Source of the DNA: Gammaproteobacteria bacterium
GTDB taxonomy: Bacteria > Pseudomonadota > Gammaproteobacteria > Burkholderiales > Rhodocyclaceae
Length of the DNA stretch: 64,000 nt
NCBI GenBank assembly: GCA_018828385.1
Contig: JAHJVE010000017.1
Coordinates: forward strand, 1 to 64,000
Direction: 5' to 3'
Part shown: positions 33,658 to 43,070 of the stretch, one piece after another
Numbering within the stretch: position 1 is the first letter of the stretch
Layout of the letters: each line of letters starts with the position of its first letter
The notes under the pieces: model-generated
Databases searched by the model: none
Seen by the model: only the letters and a program-made list of their open reading frames with translations
Told to the model about the DNA's origin: nothing
Program-made: the position numbers and the translations under genes

Positions 33658-36600
33658 TTGGGTTCCGTATGCTGGGCAGCGATGATCGTTGTCAGTGGGG
33701 TGCAGGTTTCGGCCAGGCGCTCGCCCAGTGCCGCGACAAGGTGGGCGATTTCGGGTTGGGGTGGCGGCGCCAGCAAGGCGTCATTGAGGGTCCGAGCCGC
33801 CTCGTAGATGCCTTGCAGGCCGAGCGTTCCAGAGACCCCCTTGAGGCCATGGGCAATCCGCTCGGCTTCCTGTGGGGCGCCGTTGTCGAGGGCGGCAGCG
33901 ATCTTTGCGCCGTCGTCGCCATGGCTGTCGACGAAAATGCCGAGCAGGCGCAGATAGCTCGGGAGCTTGCCACGCATGGCCTTGAGGCCGTAGGCGCTGT
34001 CCAGCCCGGGCACCTGCTCGAGTGCGTCGATGGTGGTCTGTGCCGCATCGCTCGGCGCTGGCCGGGGGGCTGGCGGGCGGGGGCTGGCGACGGCCTCGAT
34101 GACGGCCGGGGTCAGCCATTTGATCAGCGTGGCGTAGAGGCTGCCCGGATTGACCGGCTTGGCGATGTGGTCGTTCATGCCGGCGTCGAGGCAGCGCTTG
34201 CGGTCCTCGCCAAAGGCGTTGGCGGTCATGGCGAGAATGGGCATCTGACGGATTCCGGCATTCTGGCGAATCAGGCGGGTGGCAGTCAGGCCGTCCATGA
34301 CCGGCATCTGGATGTCCATGAGGATGAGGTCGTAGGCTGTCTCGGCGGCCATTTTTACGGCTTTTTTGCCGTTGACCGCAAGATCGGCCTGCAGGCCGAT
34401 GCCGCGCAGCAGCTCGAGCGCGACTTCCTGGTTGATCGGGTTGTCTTCGACGAGCAGGATGCGGGTCTGGGCGTAGCCGCTGCGGATCAGGCGCTCCGCC
34501 TCGTTGGTGGACAGGCGGGGGGTGGAAACAACGGCGGCCGCCGTGCCGGCTTTCAGGCGGGCGGTAAACCAGAAGGTGCTGCCTTGCCCGGGCGTGCTGG
34601 TCAGCCCGGTTTCGCCGCCCATGAGACGGGCCAGGCGGTGGGCGATGGCGAGGCCGAGGCCGGTGCCGCCAAAGCGCCGGGTCGGCGAGTTGTCGACCTG
34701 CTCGAAGGCCTTGAACAGCCGTCCTTGCTGGTCTTCGGGAATGCCGATGCCGGTATCGGTGACGGCAAAACGGACGAGCAATTCATCGGCCTCGGCCTTG
34801 AGCAGGGTGACGGAGACGGCAATGCTGCCGGTTTCGGTGAATTTGACCGCGTTGCCGAGGTAGTTGAGCAGAATCTGGCCAACGCGCAGGGGGTCGCCAT
34901 GCAGTACGGGCGGCAGGGCCGGGTCGATGTGCTGGGAGTAGCCGAGTCTGCGCGACTGCAGGCGGTCAAGAACGAGTTCGGCGGTGCTGTCGAGAACCTG
35001 GGAGAGGAGGAAATCGACCGGGGCGAGTTCGAGCTTGCCAGCTTCGATCTTCGAGATGTCGAGGATCTGGTTGATGATCGCCAGCAGGTGGTGGGCGGCA
35101 TCCGCCACCTTGTTGAGGCGGCTCAGTTGTTCGGCGTCCTGTGTGTGGTGCTCGGCGAGGTGGGTGAGGCCGATGATGGCATTCATCGGGGTGCGGATTT
35201 CGTGGCTCATGTTGGCCAGGAAATCGCTCTTGGCCCGGTTGGCCTGCTCGGCCGCTTCCTTGGCGGCCTCCAGTTCGGTGGTTCGGGCTTCGACGAGTTC
35301 TTCGAGGTGCTCGCGATGCTGTGCCAGTTCGGCCGCCGTGCGCTTGGCTTCGGTGATGTCCTGCCAGATGGCCGAAACCTTGGTGTCCTCGCCGACTTTG
35401 ACCGTCGAGGCGGCGATGCGGGCGATCTGGATGCTGCCGTCGCGGCGGCGGTGCTGGCGCTCGAAGGTGGCATTGCCCTGGCTGATGATCTCGGTCAGCA
35501 AGGTGCGAAGTTCGGATTCCGTGGATTCGACCTGCAGGTCGAGCAGATTGAGGCCGGCAAATTCGCGGCGTGTATAACCGAGGTTGTGGATGACCTTGTC
35601 GTTGATTTCGATGAAGCCCAGTGTCTCGGGGTCGACCAGGCAGATGCCGTCATTGGCATGGGCGACGATGCTGCGATAGATTTCCTCGCGTTCGAGCAAG
35701 GCCTGTTCGGCCGCCCGGCGTTCGGAAATGTCGATGATGTAGACGACGATATGCGGTTCGTCGTTGACCTCGATTCTGGCGGCGGAGAGGCTGATCCGTC
35801 GCTGGCGTCCATCGCGTCCGGTGCCGGTGCTTTCGAAATCGACGACGTAGCCGTCGCGTTGGAGAATCTCGATCATCCGGGCTCTGTCCTCGCCCCGCCA
35901 GAGTCCGGCTTCGATGGTGGTCTTGCCGATCAGATCGTCGCGTGTCGCGCTGTATTCGCTGAGCAGCCGCTCATTGACGTCGATCATTTTGCCGTCGGCG
36001 ACACGGGTGATGCAGGCGGCGACCGGCGCGGCGCGGAAGGCGACGGCGAGGCGCTCCTGCAACTGGGCGATTTGGGCGGCGGCCCGCAGGCGCTCGGAAA
36101 TGTCGAGGATGAAGGCGACGACATACGGCTTGTCGCCGATGTGGACGATTTCGGCCGAGAGACTGATCTGGATGGGCGTTCCGTCGCGTTTGCGCCATTC
36201 GGTCTGGTAGTCCTGGAGGATGCCGCTGGCGGTCAGCCTGTCGCGCCATTCAGTCCTGGCCTCGCGGCTCGGCCACAGATGAAAGTCGAGGGCGCTTTTG
36301 CCGATGATCTCTTCGCGCTTCCAGCCGAGAAGCTCAAGGTAGCGGGGATTGACCTCGAGGAAGATGCCGTCTTCGACGGTGCTCAGGGAAATGGCTGCGG
36401 GGCTGCCGTTGAAGGCGATGGCAAAGCGTTCCTGCAACTCGTGCTGTTGCGTCATGTCGCGACCGATGCCGAGGACACCGATCAGATGCCCGGCGCTGTC
36501 GTGGATCGGGGCCTTGGTCGTTTCCAGCAGTTCGCGATGGCCATCGCTGGCGAAGGTGACCCATTCGTCGTTGCGGCAGGGGCCTTTCGCCAGCAACGCG

Positions 36601-37082
36601 GCGAGGTCGTTGGCGCGGAAGAATCTGGCCAGTTCCGGGGAGACGAAATCGAAGTCGGTTTTGCCACGAATGGCCTCTTCTTCTGCCCCGAAGAATTGTT
36701 CGAAGCGCTTGTTGCAGCTCAGATAGACGCCGTCGGGATTTTTCAGCCAGATGAGATCGGGCATGGTGTCGAACAGGGTGCGCAGATGGCCGCGCTCGTG
36801 TTCCAGGGCCTCTTTGGCTTCTTCGGCCGCGTCCCGGCGCGCCATGCTGTCGCGCAGCAGACGATGGAGCAGGGTAGCGACGAGGCCTGCCGTGACGACG
36901 ATGAACAGCCAGCCTTTGAGCATGCTGGCGATGATGCGGGTGTCCTGGTCGGCGATGAGGGCGACCAGGAGCTGGTCTGAAACCAGGATCCAGAGCGCCG
37001 CCAGCACCACATAGGGAACAACGACCTGGGCGACAGCCCGGCGCAGTTCCTTTTTCTGGTTGCGGCGACGAGGATCGGGCAT
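33654..37082 (-). CDS. Membrane-bound PAS hybrid histidine kinase with receiver and Hpt
   Basis: 1142 residues. Two membrane helices (about 20-40 and 52-74) with only a short loop between them anchor it. Four PAS domains follow (about 95-215, 225-345, 345-470, 475-595). The kinase core has His627 in [12 protein letters not shown] and [13 protein letters not shown]. The receiver has Asp923 in LILMDIQMP and the Hpt has His1078 in [12 protein letters not shown]. It lies 3 bp after the HD-GYP regulator and overlaps the next kinase, so the three are one operon. Its PAS domains, not the periplasm, are the likely sensor, because the outside loop is so short. Confidence 0.9.
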   Translation of the reverse strand: MPDPRRRNQKKELRRAVAQVVVPYVVLAALWILVSDQLLVALIADQDTRIIASMLKGWLFIVVTAGLVATLLHRLLRDSMARRDAAEEAKEALEHERGHLRTLFDTMPDLIWLKNPDGVYLSCNKRFEQFFGAEEEAIRGKTDFDFVSPELARFFRANDLAALLAKGPCRNDEWVTFASDGHRELLETTKAPIHDSAGHLIGVLGIGRDMTQQHELQERFAIAFNGSPAAISLSTVEDGIFLEVNPRYLELLGWKREEIIGKSALDFHLWPSREARTEWRDRLTASGILQDYQTEWRKRDGTPIQISLSAEIVHIGDKPYVVAFILDISERLRAAAQIAQLQERLAVAFRAAPVAACITRVADGKMIDVNERLLSEYSATRDDLIGKTTIEAGLWRGEDRARMIEILQRDGYVVDFESTGTGRDGRQRRISLSAARIEVNDEPHIVVYIIDISERRAAEQALLEREEIYRSIVAHANDGICLVDPETLGFIEINDKVIHNLGYTRREFAGLNLLDLQVESTESELRTLLTEIISQGNATFERQHRRRDGSIQIARIAASTVKVGEDTKVSAIWQDITEAKRTAAELAQHREHLEELVEARTTELEAAKEAAEQANRAKSDFLANMSHEIRTPMNAIIGLTHLAEHHTQDAEQLSRLNKVADAAHHLLAIINQILDISKIEAGKLELAPVDFLLSQVLDSTAELVLDRLQSRRLGYSQHIDPALPPVLHGDPLRVGQILLNYLGNAVKFTETGSIAVSVTLLKAEADELLVRFAVTDTGIGIPEDQQGRLFKAFEQVDNSPTRRFGGTGLGLAIAHRLARLMGGETGLTSTPGQGSTFWFTARLKAGTAAAVVSTPRLSTNEAERLIRSGYAQTRILLVEDNPINQEVALELLRGIGLQADLAVNGKKAVKMAAETAYDLILMDIQMPVMDGLTATRLIRQNAGIRQMPILAMTANAFGEDRKRCLDAGMNDHIAKPVNPGSLYATLIKWLTPAVIEAVASPRPPAPRPAPSDAAQTTIDALEQVPGLDSAYGLKAMRGKLPSYLRLLGIFVDSHGDDGAKIAAALDNGAPQEAERIAHGLKGVSGTLGLQGIYEAARTLNDALLAPPPQPEIAHLVAALGERLAETCTPLTTIIAAQHTEPK

Positions 37083-37085
37083 TGC

Positions 37086-38171
37086 TTACTCGGCGTAGGT
37101 CTTGGCGATGGTCATGAAGGTCGAATATTCTCGAACGAAGGCGTCGACGACGTCGGGGTCGAAATGGCTGCCGCGGCCTTCGATGATGATGCGGTAGGCA
37201 TCGTCGAAGGCAAAAGCAGGTTTGTAGACGCGCTTGCAGGTCAGGGCATCGAAAACGTCGGCCAGCGCCATCAGGCGGGCGGCAATCGGGATGCTGTCGC
37301 CGGCCAGCCCGTCGGGGTAGCCGCTGCCATTCCATTTCTCGTGGTGGGAACGGGCGATGAGCTTGGCGATGGCGAGAAACTCGACCGGTTTGTCGGCGTC
37401 GGCTTCGGCCTGGGCGATGGCATTGCTGCCGAGTTCGGCGTGGGTTTTCATGATTTCCCACTCTTCCGGCGTCAGTTTGCCGGGCTTGAGGAGAATGTGG
37501 TCGGGGATGCCGACCTTGCCGATGTCGTGGAGGGGGGCGGACTGGGCCAGGGCGTTGATGGTCCGTTCGTCGAGATAGCCGGAGAAGCGCGGGTTGTCGC
37601 GCAGGGCCCGGGCCAGAGTGAGCACGTATTCCTGGGTGCGGCGCAGGTGCTTGCCGGTTTCCGGGTCGCGCGTTTCGGCCAGGCGGGCCAGGGCGTGGAT
37701 GCTGACTTCCTGGATCAGCTGGTTTTCGCCCATGCGCCGGATGACTTCGGCTTCGAGATAGCTGTTCTGGTTGCGCAGGATGTCGCGCGCCTCTTTGAGT
37801 TCGAGCTGGGTTCGCACGCGGGCGAGGACGATGCTCGGGCGGATCGGCTTGGTGATGTAGTCGACGGCGCCTTTGTCGAGGCCGCGTTCTTCGTCTTCGG
37901 TGCCATCCATGGCCGTGACGAAGATGACCGGGATGCCGCGGGTGGCCGGGGTGGCCCGCAATTCGGCGAGGACATCGTAGCCGTCCATTTCCGGCATCAT
38001 GACGTCGAGCAGGATGAGGTCCGGCGTCGGGCTGCCCTGGGCGATCTGCAGGGCCCGCCGGCCAGAGTTTGCGGCGCGCACCCGATAGACCGGTTGCAAC
38101 AGTTCGCCGAGCACACTGAGGTTCTCCGGCGTGTCGTCTACGATCAGTATGGTTGGCGGGTTGGCGCCCAT
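37086..38171 (-). CDS. HD-GYP response regulator (cyclic-di-GMP phosphodiesterase)
   Basis: 361 residues. The receiver has VDD11-13 and phospho-acceptor Asp56 in LILLDVMMPEMDG. A short coiled linker leads to an HD-GYP domain with PLHDIGKVGIPDHILLKPGKL and HHEKWNGSGYPDGLAG. It is the only output protein in this three-gene operon. The two hybrid kinases downstream each end in an Hpt that could phosphorylate Asp56 and so change cyclic di-GMP levels (inference). The ATG is preceded by GGAGAG. It is first in the operon. Confidence 0.92.
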   Translation of the reverse strand: MGANPPTILIVDDTPENLSVLGELLQPVYRVRAANSGRRALQIAQGSPTPDLILLDVMMPEMDGYDVLAELRATPATRGIPVIFVTAMDGTEDEERGLDKGAVDYITKPIRPSIVLARVRTQLELKEARDILRNQNSYLEAEVIRRMGENQLIQEVSIHALARLAETRDPETGKHLRRTQEYVLTLARALRDNPRFSGYLDERTINALAQSAPLHDIGKVGIPDHILLKPGKLTPEEWEIMKTHAELGSNAIAQAEADADKPVEFLAIAKLIARSHHEKWNGSGYPDGLAGDSIPIAARLMALADVFDALTCKRVYKPAFAFDDAYRIIIEGRGSHFDPDVVDAFVREYSTFMTIAKTYAE

Positions 38172-38263
38172 TTCTCTCTCCGGTTGCCGACTATGGCGAT
38201 TTTCACAGAATTTTCACCTTGTGAGCGGGAAATTGCTAGGGTGCCTATCCCCGGTGGGCACCC

Positions 38264-38303
38264 GATTTCATTTTTGGTCGAAATTTCCGGTTGACCGTAG
38301 CAA
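38264..38303 (-). repeat. Dispersed 40-bp element, copy 9
   Basis: Minus strand: TTGCTACGGTCAACCGG, AAATTTCGACC, AAAAATGAAATC. It is intergenic, between the HD-GYP regulator start and the rsgA stop. Confidence 0.87.
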
Positions 38304-38323
38304 TAATGGAAAGTCTGAATCGC

Positions 38324-39190
38324 TCAGCTGTTGCGCTGTGTGCCGACGATCCGGTGATAAATGGCAAAGCGCGCGCTATCGATGTCGCCGTCAGCGACTC
38401 CGGCGTTCAGCGCACAGTCGGGTTCCTTGTTGTGATGGCAGTCGCGAAAACGGCATTTTCCGAGATACGGGCGAAATTCCGGGAAGGCGCTTTCAATTTC
38501 GTACCGGTCGAGGTGGCCGAGGCCGAACTCCTGCAGGCCGGGCGAGTCGATGAGATGGCTGTCGGCGTCGAGGTGGTAGAGGGTGGCGTGGGTGGTCGTG
38601 TGCTTGCCGGAGTCGAGGGCTTGCGATATTTCGCGGGTGGCGGCCCGGGCTTCGGGGATGAGCGCATTGACCAGCGTCGATTTGCCCATGCCGGACTGGC
38701 CGACGAGGACGCTGGTCTGGTCGGCGAGGTAGGGGCGCAGGTCTTCGGCGTGTTCAAGGGCCGAGAGTTCAAGGACGCGGTAGCCGAGGGCGGTGAGTAC
38801 GGCCAGCCGGGCGCGGGCCGCCGGCAGCTTGTCGGCGAGGTCGCATTTGTTGAGCACGATGAGCGGCGCGATTTCTTCGCTCTCGGCGGCGATCAAGGCT
38901 CGGGCGATCAGTTCGTCGGAAAAGGCCGGTTCGGTGGCGACGACGATGACCAGTTGATCGACATTGGCGGCGATCAGTTTCTGGCGGACTTCATTGGAGC
39001 GGTAGAGCAGGCTGCTGCGCGGCTGGATGGCGTCGATGACGCCCTGGTCGTCGGAGGTCTGCTGGATGTCGACGCGATCGCCGCAGGCTACCTCGCTCTT
39101 CTTGCCGCGCGGAAAGCAGGGCAGGCGCGAACCATCGGCCATTTCGACAACGTATTGGCGGCCATGGGCGGCAATGACGCGGCCTTCCAT
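38324..39190 (-). CDS. rsgA: Ribosome small-subunit-dependent GTPase A
   Basis: 288 residues. An N-terminal OB-fold (about 1-65) is followed by a circularly permuted GTPase domain: NKCD (114-117) precedes the Walker A GQSGMGKS (164-171), and DSPG lies near 215. A C-terminal zinc finger has Cys246, Cys251, His253 and Cys259. RsgA helps the last steps of 30S subunit maturation and releases when GTP is hydrolysed. Its start shares one base with the stop of the M48 peptidase gene, a pairing common in betaproteobacteria. Confidence 0.95.
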   Translation of the reverse strand: MEGRVIAAHGRQYVVEMADGSRLPCFPRGKKSEVACGDRVDIQQTSDDQGVIDAIQPRSSLLYRSNEVRQKLIAANVDQLVIVVATEPAFSDELIARALIAAESEEIAPLIVLNKCDLADKLPAARARLAVLTALGYRVLELSALEHAEDLRPYLADQTSVLVGQSGMGKSTLVNALIPEARAATREISQALDSGKHTTTHATLYHLDADSHLIDSPGLQEFGLGHLDRYEIESAFPEFRPYLGKCRFRDCHHNKEPDCALNAGVADGDIDSARFAIYHRIVGTQRNS

Positions 39191-40440
39191 CAGGCGGTCT
39201 TTTCCTGCGCCTGCAGGTGGGCGATGCGCTGGGCGGCCGGCGGGTGGGAGTCGTGGAACAGCGAGTGCAGCGGGTCGGGGGTCAGGGTCGAGGCGTTGTC
39301 CTGGTAGAGCTTGACGAGGGCCTGGACGAGGTCGCTGGCCGAGGCGTGTTGCGCGGCGTAGGCGTCGGCTTCGAATTCATGGCGACGCGAGAGGTGGCTC
39401 ATGAGCGGACCGAGCGGGAAGGTGAACACCGGCATGACGAGGAAGAAGAGGATCAGGGCCAGCGTCGTGTTTTGGGCCGGGACGCCGAGCCCGGCGTAGA
39501 ACCATGGGGCGTCGATGAGCTGGCCGAGCAGCCAGAGGAACGCGAGCGAGCCGGCGAACATGAGGACCATGCGCTTGACCACGTGTTTCTTGCGGAAATG
39601 GCCGAGTTCGTGGGCCAGCACGGCTTCGACTTCGGCCGGCTGGAGGCGGGCGAGCAGGGTGTCGAAGAAGACGATGCGCTTGTTGTTGCCAAAGCCCGTG
39701 AAGTAGGCGTTGCCGTGGCTGGAGCGCTTCGAGCCGTCCATGACGAAGAGGCCGGAGGAACGGAAGCCGCAGCGGGTGAGCAGGGCTTCGATGCGCGATT
39801 TCATTTCGCCGTCTTCGAGTGGCGAGAATTTGTTGAAGAGTGGCGCGATCCAGGTCGGGTAAATGAACATGATGAGCAGGTTGAAGCCGCTCCAGAACAG
39901 CCAGACGTAAAGCCACCAGTATTCGCCCATGGCGCCCATGAGCCAGAGCACGGCGGCGATGACGGGAGCGCCGATGGCGAGGCCGAGCACGGTCTGCTTG
40001 AGCAGGTCGGTGAAGAACAGACCGAGCGTCATGCGGTTGAAGCCGTGCCGTGCCTCGATGACGAACTGGCTGTAGAGCGAGAGCGGCAGGTCGATCAGTC
40101 CGGAAATGATCATGATGCTGAAGATCATCGCCAGACCGTAGGCAAGACCGTCGAGTTGGCTCGACCAGACCTCGTGCAAGGCCGTCAGTCCGCCACCCAG
40201 GGTGAAGGCGAGCAGCACGCTGGCGTCGATCAGGGTATGCAAAATGGCCGCTTTACTCCGGTCGACCGTGTAATCGGCCGCTTTTTGATGGTCGGCCAGG
40301 GCAATGCGTTCGGCGAATTCGGCCGGCACGGCGTTACGATGGCTGGCCACGTAACGGATGTGGCGCAGTTTGAGCCAGAGGCGGACTGCTACGGTCAACC
40401 CGAAAAAAAGCAGAAAAACGAAAGTGAAATCAGGGGTCAC
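39190..40440 (-). CDS. M48 (Ste24-type) zinc metallopeptidase
   Basis: 416 residues with about seven membrane segments. The zinc motif HELGH is at 277-281 in [14 protein letters not shown], and a downstream Glu in HEFEADAYA completes the site. It matches the Ste24/CAAX-protease-like family in the inner membrane. Bacterial members are thought to help membrane-protein quality control. The first membrane helix ([17 protein letters not shown]) is encoded by a copy of the dispersed element read in reverse. The gene diverges from orn across 56 bp. Confidence 0.9.
   Translation of the reverse strand: MTPDFTFVFLLFFGLTVAVRLWLKLRHIRYVASHRNAVPAEFAERIALADHQKAADYTVDRSKAAILHTLIDASVLLAFTLGGGLTALHEVWSSQLDGLAYGLAMIFSIMIISGLIDLPLSLYSQFVIEARHGFNRMTLGLFFTDLLKQTVLGLAIGAPVIAAVLWLMGAMGEYWWLYVWLFWSGFNLLIMFIYPTWIAPLFNKFSPLEDGEMKSRIEALLTRCGFRSSGLFVMDGSKRSSHGNAYFTGFGNNKRIVFFDTLLARLQPAEVEAVLAHELGHFRKKHVVKRMVLMFAGSLAFLWLLGQLIDAPWFYAGLGVPAQNTTLALILFFLVMPVFTFPLGPLMSHLSRRHEFEADAYAAQHASASDLVQALVKLYQDNASTLTPDPLHSLFHDSHPPAAQRIAHLQAQEKTA
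40387..40431 (+). repeat. Dispersed 40-bp element, copy 10 (inside a membrane helix)
   Basis: TGCTACGGTCAACCCG is followed by seven A, GCAG, AAAAACGAAAGTGAAATC. The second tract is longer than usual. The reverse reading encodes [14 protein letters not shown], the first helix of the M48 peptidase; compare FNFRVFFLLTVA in the lipoprotein at 8572. Confidence 0.85.
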
Positions 40441-40496
40441 GGATACGGGGCCAAAGCTGTGCGAAAATCGCGGTTTTCAAGGATTCGGGCAATTAT

Positions 40497-41042
40497 ATGG
40501 CAGGCACTGCAAACAACCTCGTCTGGCTGGACATGGAAATGACCGGTTTGAACCCGGATGGCGACCGCATCATCGAAATGGCCATGGTCGTCACCAACTC
40601 CGAGCTGGAAATGGTCGCCGAATCGCCCGCCTGGGTCGTCCATCAATCCGACGAAATCCTTGCCGGCATGGATGATTGGAACCAGAAAACCCATGGTCGT
40701 TCCGGCCTGATCGACAAGGTCAAGGCGTCGACCATGAACGAGGCGACGGTCGAGGCCGAGGCGCTGGAATTCTTGAAGAAATATTCGCTGGCCGGCCACT
40801 CGCCGATGTGCGGCAACTCGATCGGCCAGGACCGTCGTTTCATGGCCCGCTACATGCCGACCCTGGAAGCCTTCTTCCATTACCGGAATCTCGACGTCAG
40901 CACCCTCAAGGAACTGTGCAAGCGCTGGCAGCCGGAAATCTACAAAGGCTTCAAGAAAAAGAGCAAGCACACGGCGCTGGCCGACATTTACGAGTCGATC
41001 GACGAAATGAAGTACTACCGCGAACACTTCCTGAAAGGGTAA
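40497..41042 (+). CDS. orn: Oligoribonuclease
   Basis: 181 residues, a DEDDh 3'-5' exonuclease. The ExoI motif has Asp12 and Glu14 in WLDMEMTGL, followed by [10 protein letters not shown] and, near the C-terminus, [11 protein letters not shown]. Orn degrades dinucleotides, including pGpG, the end product of HD-GYP and EAL phosphodiesterases, so it completes cyclic-di-GMP turnover begun by enzymes such as those at 16858 and 37086. An AAGGA lies 13 bases before the ATG, longer than usual spacing. Confidence 0.95.
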   Translation: MAGTANNLVWLDMEMTGLNPDGDRIIEMAMVVTNSELEMVAESPAWVVHQSDEILAGMDDWNQKTHGRSGLIDKVKASTMNEATVEAEALEFLKKYSLAGHSPMCGNSIGQDRRFMARYMPTLEAFFHYRNLDVSTLKELCKRWQPEIYKGFKKKSKHTALADIYESIDEMKYYREHFLKG

Positions 41043-41050
41043 TCGCTTGG

Positions 41051-41072
41051 CCGGCGCTGTCGTCAGCGCCGG
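41051..41072. terminator. Hairpin between convergent genes
   Basis: CCGGCGCT pairs with AGCGCCGG over a six-base loop, between the orn stop and overlapping the stop region of the opposing gene. There is no T-run on either side, so its role as a terminator is uncertain. Confidence 0.4.
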
Positions 41073-42697
41073 AAAAGACGGAAGGTTTCCTTGCGGTCGC
41101 CGGGGCGGTTGCCTTCCCAGACCTTGGTCCATTGGCCATTGGGCGCCGCCAGGTTGCGCCGGGTTTCACCGACCACCAGGAGCCAGGCACAGGCCTGGCC
41201 GGCCTTGGAGTCTTCGGCTACCGGTTCGATGCCGACAAAATACGAGAGAGAGGCGAGCTGGGTCTGGTTCAGCCTGCGTTCGGCCAGGCAGCCGTGGTCG
41301 GCCGGCAGGGCTTGGGCAATAGCCTGGGCGACCGGGCGATAGGATTTGTTGAAGTCAAACCACGGCATGATCAGCGTCGTGGCCAGCAGCCACAGGGTCG
41401 TGCAGCCGAGCGTCCAGTGCGTCAGGCTGCGATACGGCGAGCGTGGCGCGGTCAGGATCAGCCAGATCCACCATGCCGTGGCCAGCAGGCCGATGGTCAA
41501 GGCCAGCGGGTTGAATTCCCCAACAAAGCCCGGACGCAGGACAACGGCCCTTTTGGCCATTTGCGCCGGCCAGCCGAGGGCCATCGCCGACCAGCCCAGC
41601 CAGACAATGCCCATGAACACGCTGAAGCTGGTCATCGCGAACCAGTCGAAGGCATTGGCCGAGCCGCGCCGCAGGGCGAGGGCGCCCGGCGTGGCAAGCA
41701 GGGCCAGAGGCGGCAACAGGAGTAGCGCGGGAATTTGGCGCGGACGGTAGGCCCAAGCCAGCAAGAGCAAGGTGATCAGCAGAAAGGCCAAAGGCAGCAA
41801 CAGTTCGGGGGCCTTGAGATTCTTGCGCCGAATCCACAGGGTCCAGGCGGCCAGGGGAAAGGCCGGGAAGGCGAACCACGGCAGCATGGCGAGAAAACGC
41901 GTGCCGCCAGCGAAAGAGAATGGTGTTTTCAGCGGCGCCAATTCGGTCGCCAGCCAGCCGTGGAAACGGGTCGGTTCCAGCGTCAGCAAGAGCAGCGGCC
42001 AGGGCAGGATCAGTACAGCCGCAATGGCCAGGCCGATCAGCAAGGTGTGGAGCGCCTTCGGGCGGTCCGGCGACAGCCACCAGGCGATGGGCGCGATGGC
42101 GAGCAGCGGCAGGGTCGGAGCGATGCCGGTGCCGAGCAGGCAGGCGGCCACTGCCAGGCCGTAAAAAATGCCGGTCAGCCGGGGTTTTCGGCCAATCGTG
42201 GCGAGTGCGCCGAGGCCGCCCGCGTAGGCGGCAAGAGCGATGAGCATAGGCTGCGCATCGTGGGCGTGGAAAAGCAGGCCGACGCAACCGGCAATTAGCA
42301 GGGGGCTGGCGGCTGCGCTGTCCTCGCCATAGAGTTCGCGGCCGGCGTAGTAGAGCCCCATCAGGGTCAGCGCGACCCACAGGCCGGAGGCCAGACGCAT
42401 GGCCTCGTGCGCGGCCAGAACCCAGCCGAACAACATGCCGGTCAGCGCGGCACTCCAGTAATAGAGCGGCGGTTCGTGGAAGGGGCGGCCAGCCAGGTCG
42501 GGCGATAGCCAGTCGCCAAAGTTCAGCATGTGCCAGGCGGCGCCGATGTGGATGGCGTCCTCGCCCTTCCAGGGGTCGCGTCCGAACAGGCCGGCCAGCA
42601 CGTAGAAGGCCAGGATGGCAGCAAGCACCCAGCCGGCCGGCGGCAGGCGAATGCCGCGACGCAGTGTGTCGCGAGTTAGCGTGAGAAAGTCAGACAT
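41063..42697 (-). CDS. GT39/ArnT-like membrane glycosyltransferase
   Basis: 544 residues with about twelve hydrophobic segments. The first periplasmic loop has GRDPWKGEDAIHIGAAWHML, with the acidic pair typical of the GT-C/PMT fold, then HEPPLYYW. A C-terminal ~130-residue soluble part ends it. It is expected to move a sugar or aminosugar from a lipid carrier on the outer face of the inner membrane; acceptor unknown. It starts just after the rpmE terminator. Confidence 0.82.
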   Translation of the reverse strand: MSDFLTLTRDTLRRGIRLPPAGWVLAAILAFYVLAGLFGRDPWKGEDAIHIGAAWHMLNFGDWLSPDLAGRPFHEPPLYYWSAALTGMLFGWVLAAHEAMRLASGLWVALTLMGLYYAGRELYGEDSAAASPLLIAGCVGLLFHAHDAQPMLIALAAYAGGLGALATIGRKPRLTGIFYGLAVAACLLGTGIAPTLPLLAIAPIAWWLSPDRPKALHTLLIGLAIAAVLILPWPLLLLTLEPTRFHGWLATELAPLKTPFSFAGGTRFLAMLPWFAFPAFPLAAWTLWIRRKNLKAPELLLPLAFLLITLLLLAWAYRPRQIPALLLLPPLALLATPGALALRRGSANAFDWFAMTSFSVFMGIVWLGWSAMALGWPAQMAKRAVVLRPGFVGEFNPLALTIGLLATAWWIWLILTAPRSPYRSLTHWTLGCTTLWLLATTLIMPWFDFNKSYRPVAQAIAQALPADHGCLAERRLNQTQLASLSYFVGIEPVAEDSKAGQACAWLLVVGETRRNLAAPNGQWTKVWEGNRPGDRKETFRLFRR

Positions 42698-42711
42698 GTC
42701 GGCCAGAAATG

Positions 42712-42738
42712 AAAAAGGCAGCCATCAGGCTGCCTTTT
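42712..42738 (-). terminator. Rho-independent terminator of rpmE
   Basis: GGCAGCC and GGCTGCC form a 7-bp GC stem with a four-base loop, flanked by A and T runs. On the minus strand it ends in five T. Confidence 0.9.
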
Positions 42739-42757
42739 ATACCGCAGTTCGGCCAGA

Positions 42758-42979
42758 TCAGGCAGCGGCCTTGCCGCGCATGGCGCCGAACTTCTGGTTG
42801 AAGCGTTCAACACGACCTGCGGTGTCGACGATCTTCTGCTTGCCGGTGTAGAACGGGTGGCAAAGCGCGCAGACTTCGACATGAAGGGCCTTCTTCATGG
42901 TCGACTTGGTCGTGAAGGTGCTGCCGCAGGAGCAGGTCACCTGAATTTCGTTGTAATCCGGATGGATATTGGCTTTCAT
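42758..42979 (-). CDS. rpmE: 50S ribosomal protein L31 (zinc form)
   Basis: 73 residues. It keeps the four zinc cysteines Cys16, Cys18, Cys37 and Cys40 (CSC and CALC) of the C+ L31 form, with [20 protein letters not shown] after them. It is a structural protein of the large ribosomal subunit. It lies next to rho, as in many betaproteobacteria, and ends at a strong terminator. Confidence 0.96.
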   Translation of the reverse strand: MKANIHPDYNEIQVTCSCGSTFTTKSTMKKALHVEVCALCHPFYTGKQKIVDTAGRVERFNQKFGAMRGKAAA

Positions 42980-43025
42980 CTTTAGTCCTTAATCAAGCGA
43001 CCGGCGGATGTGGCCGATCTGGGAA

Positions 43026-43055
43026 GCCGGAGATTATCGTTGAATAATCACCGGC
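43026..43055. other. Hairpin downstream of rho
   Basis: GCCGG and GATTAT pair with ATAATC and CCGGC, with one unpaired base in each arm, making a 30-base hairpin between rpmE and the rho stop. It lacks a T-run on the minus strand. Confidence 0.5.
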
Positions 43056-43070
43056 TTGCAATATTTATTA

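Noticed and set aside
34345..34400. GCGGTCAACGGC with six A in the receiver of the second hybrid kinase
   Set aside because: Encodes AVNGKKAV, a normal receiver segment; resemblance is likely codon-driven.
33669..36980. 1103-codon open frame opposite the second hybrid kinase
   Set aside because: Same reason: shadow of a gene with intact kinase, receiver and Hpt motifs.
40255..40285. CGGTCGACCG palindrome in the M48 peptidase
   Set aside because: Encodes YTVDRSKA in a conserved position; no A tract follows.
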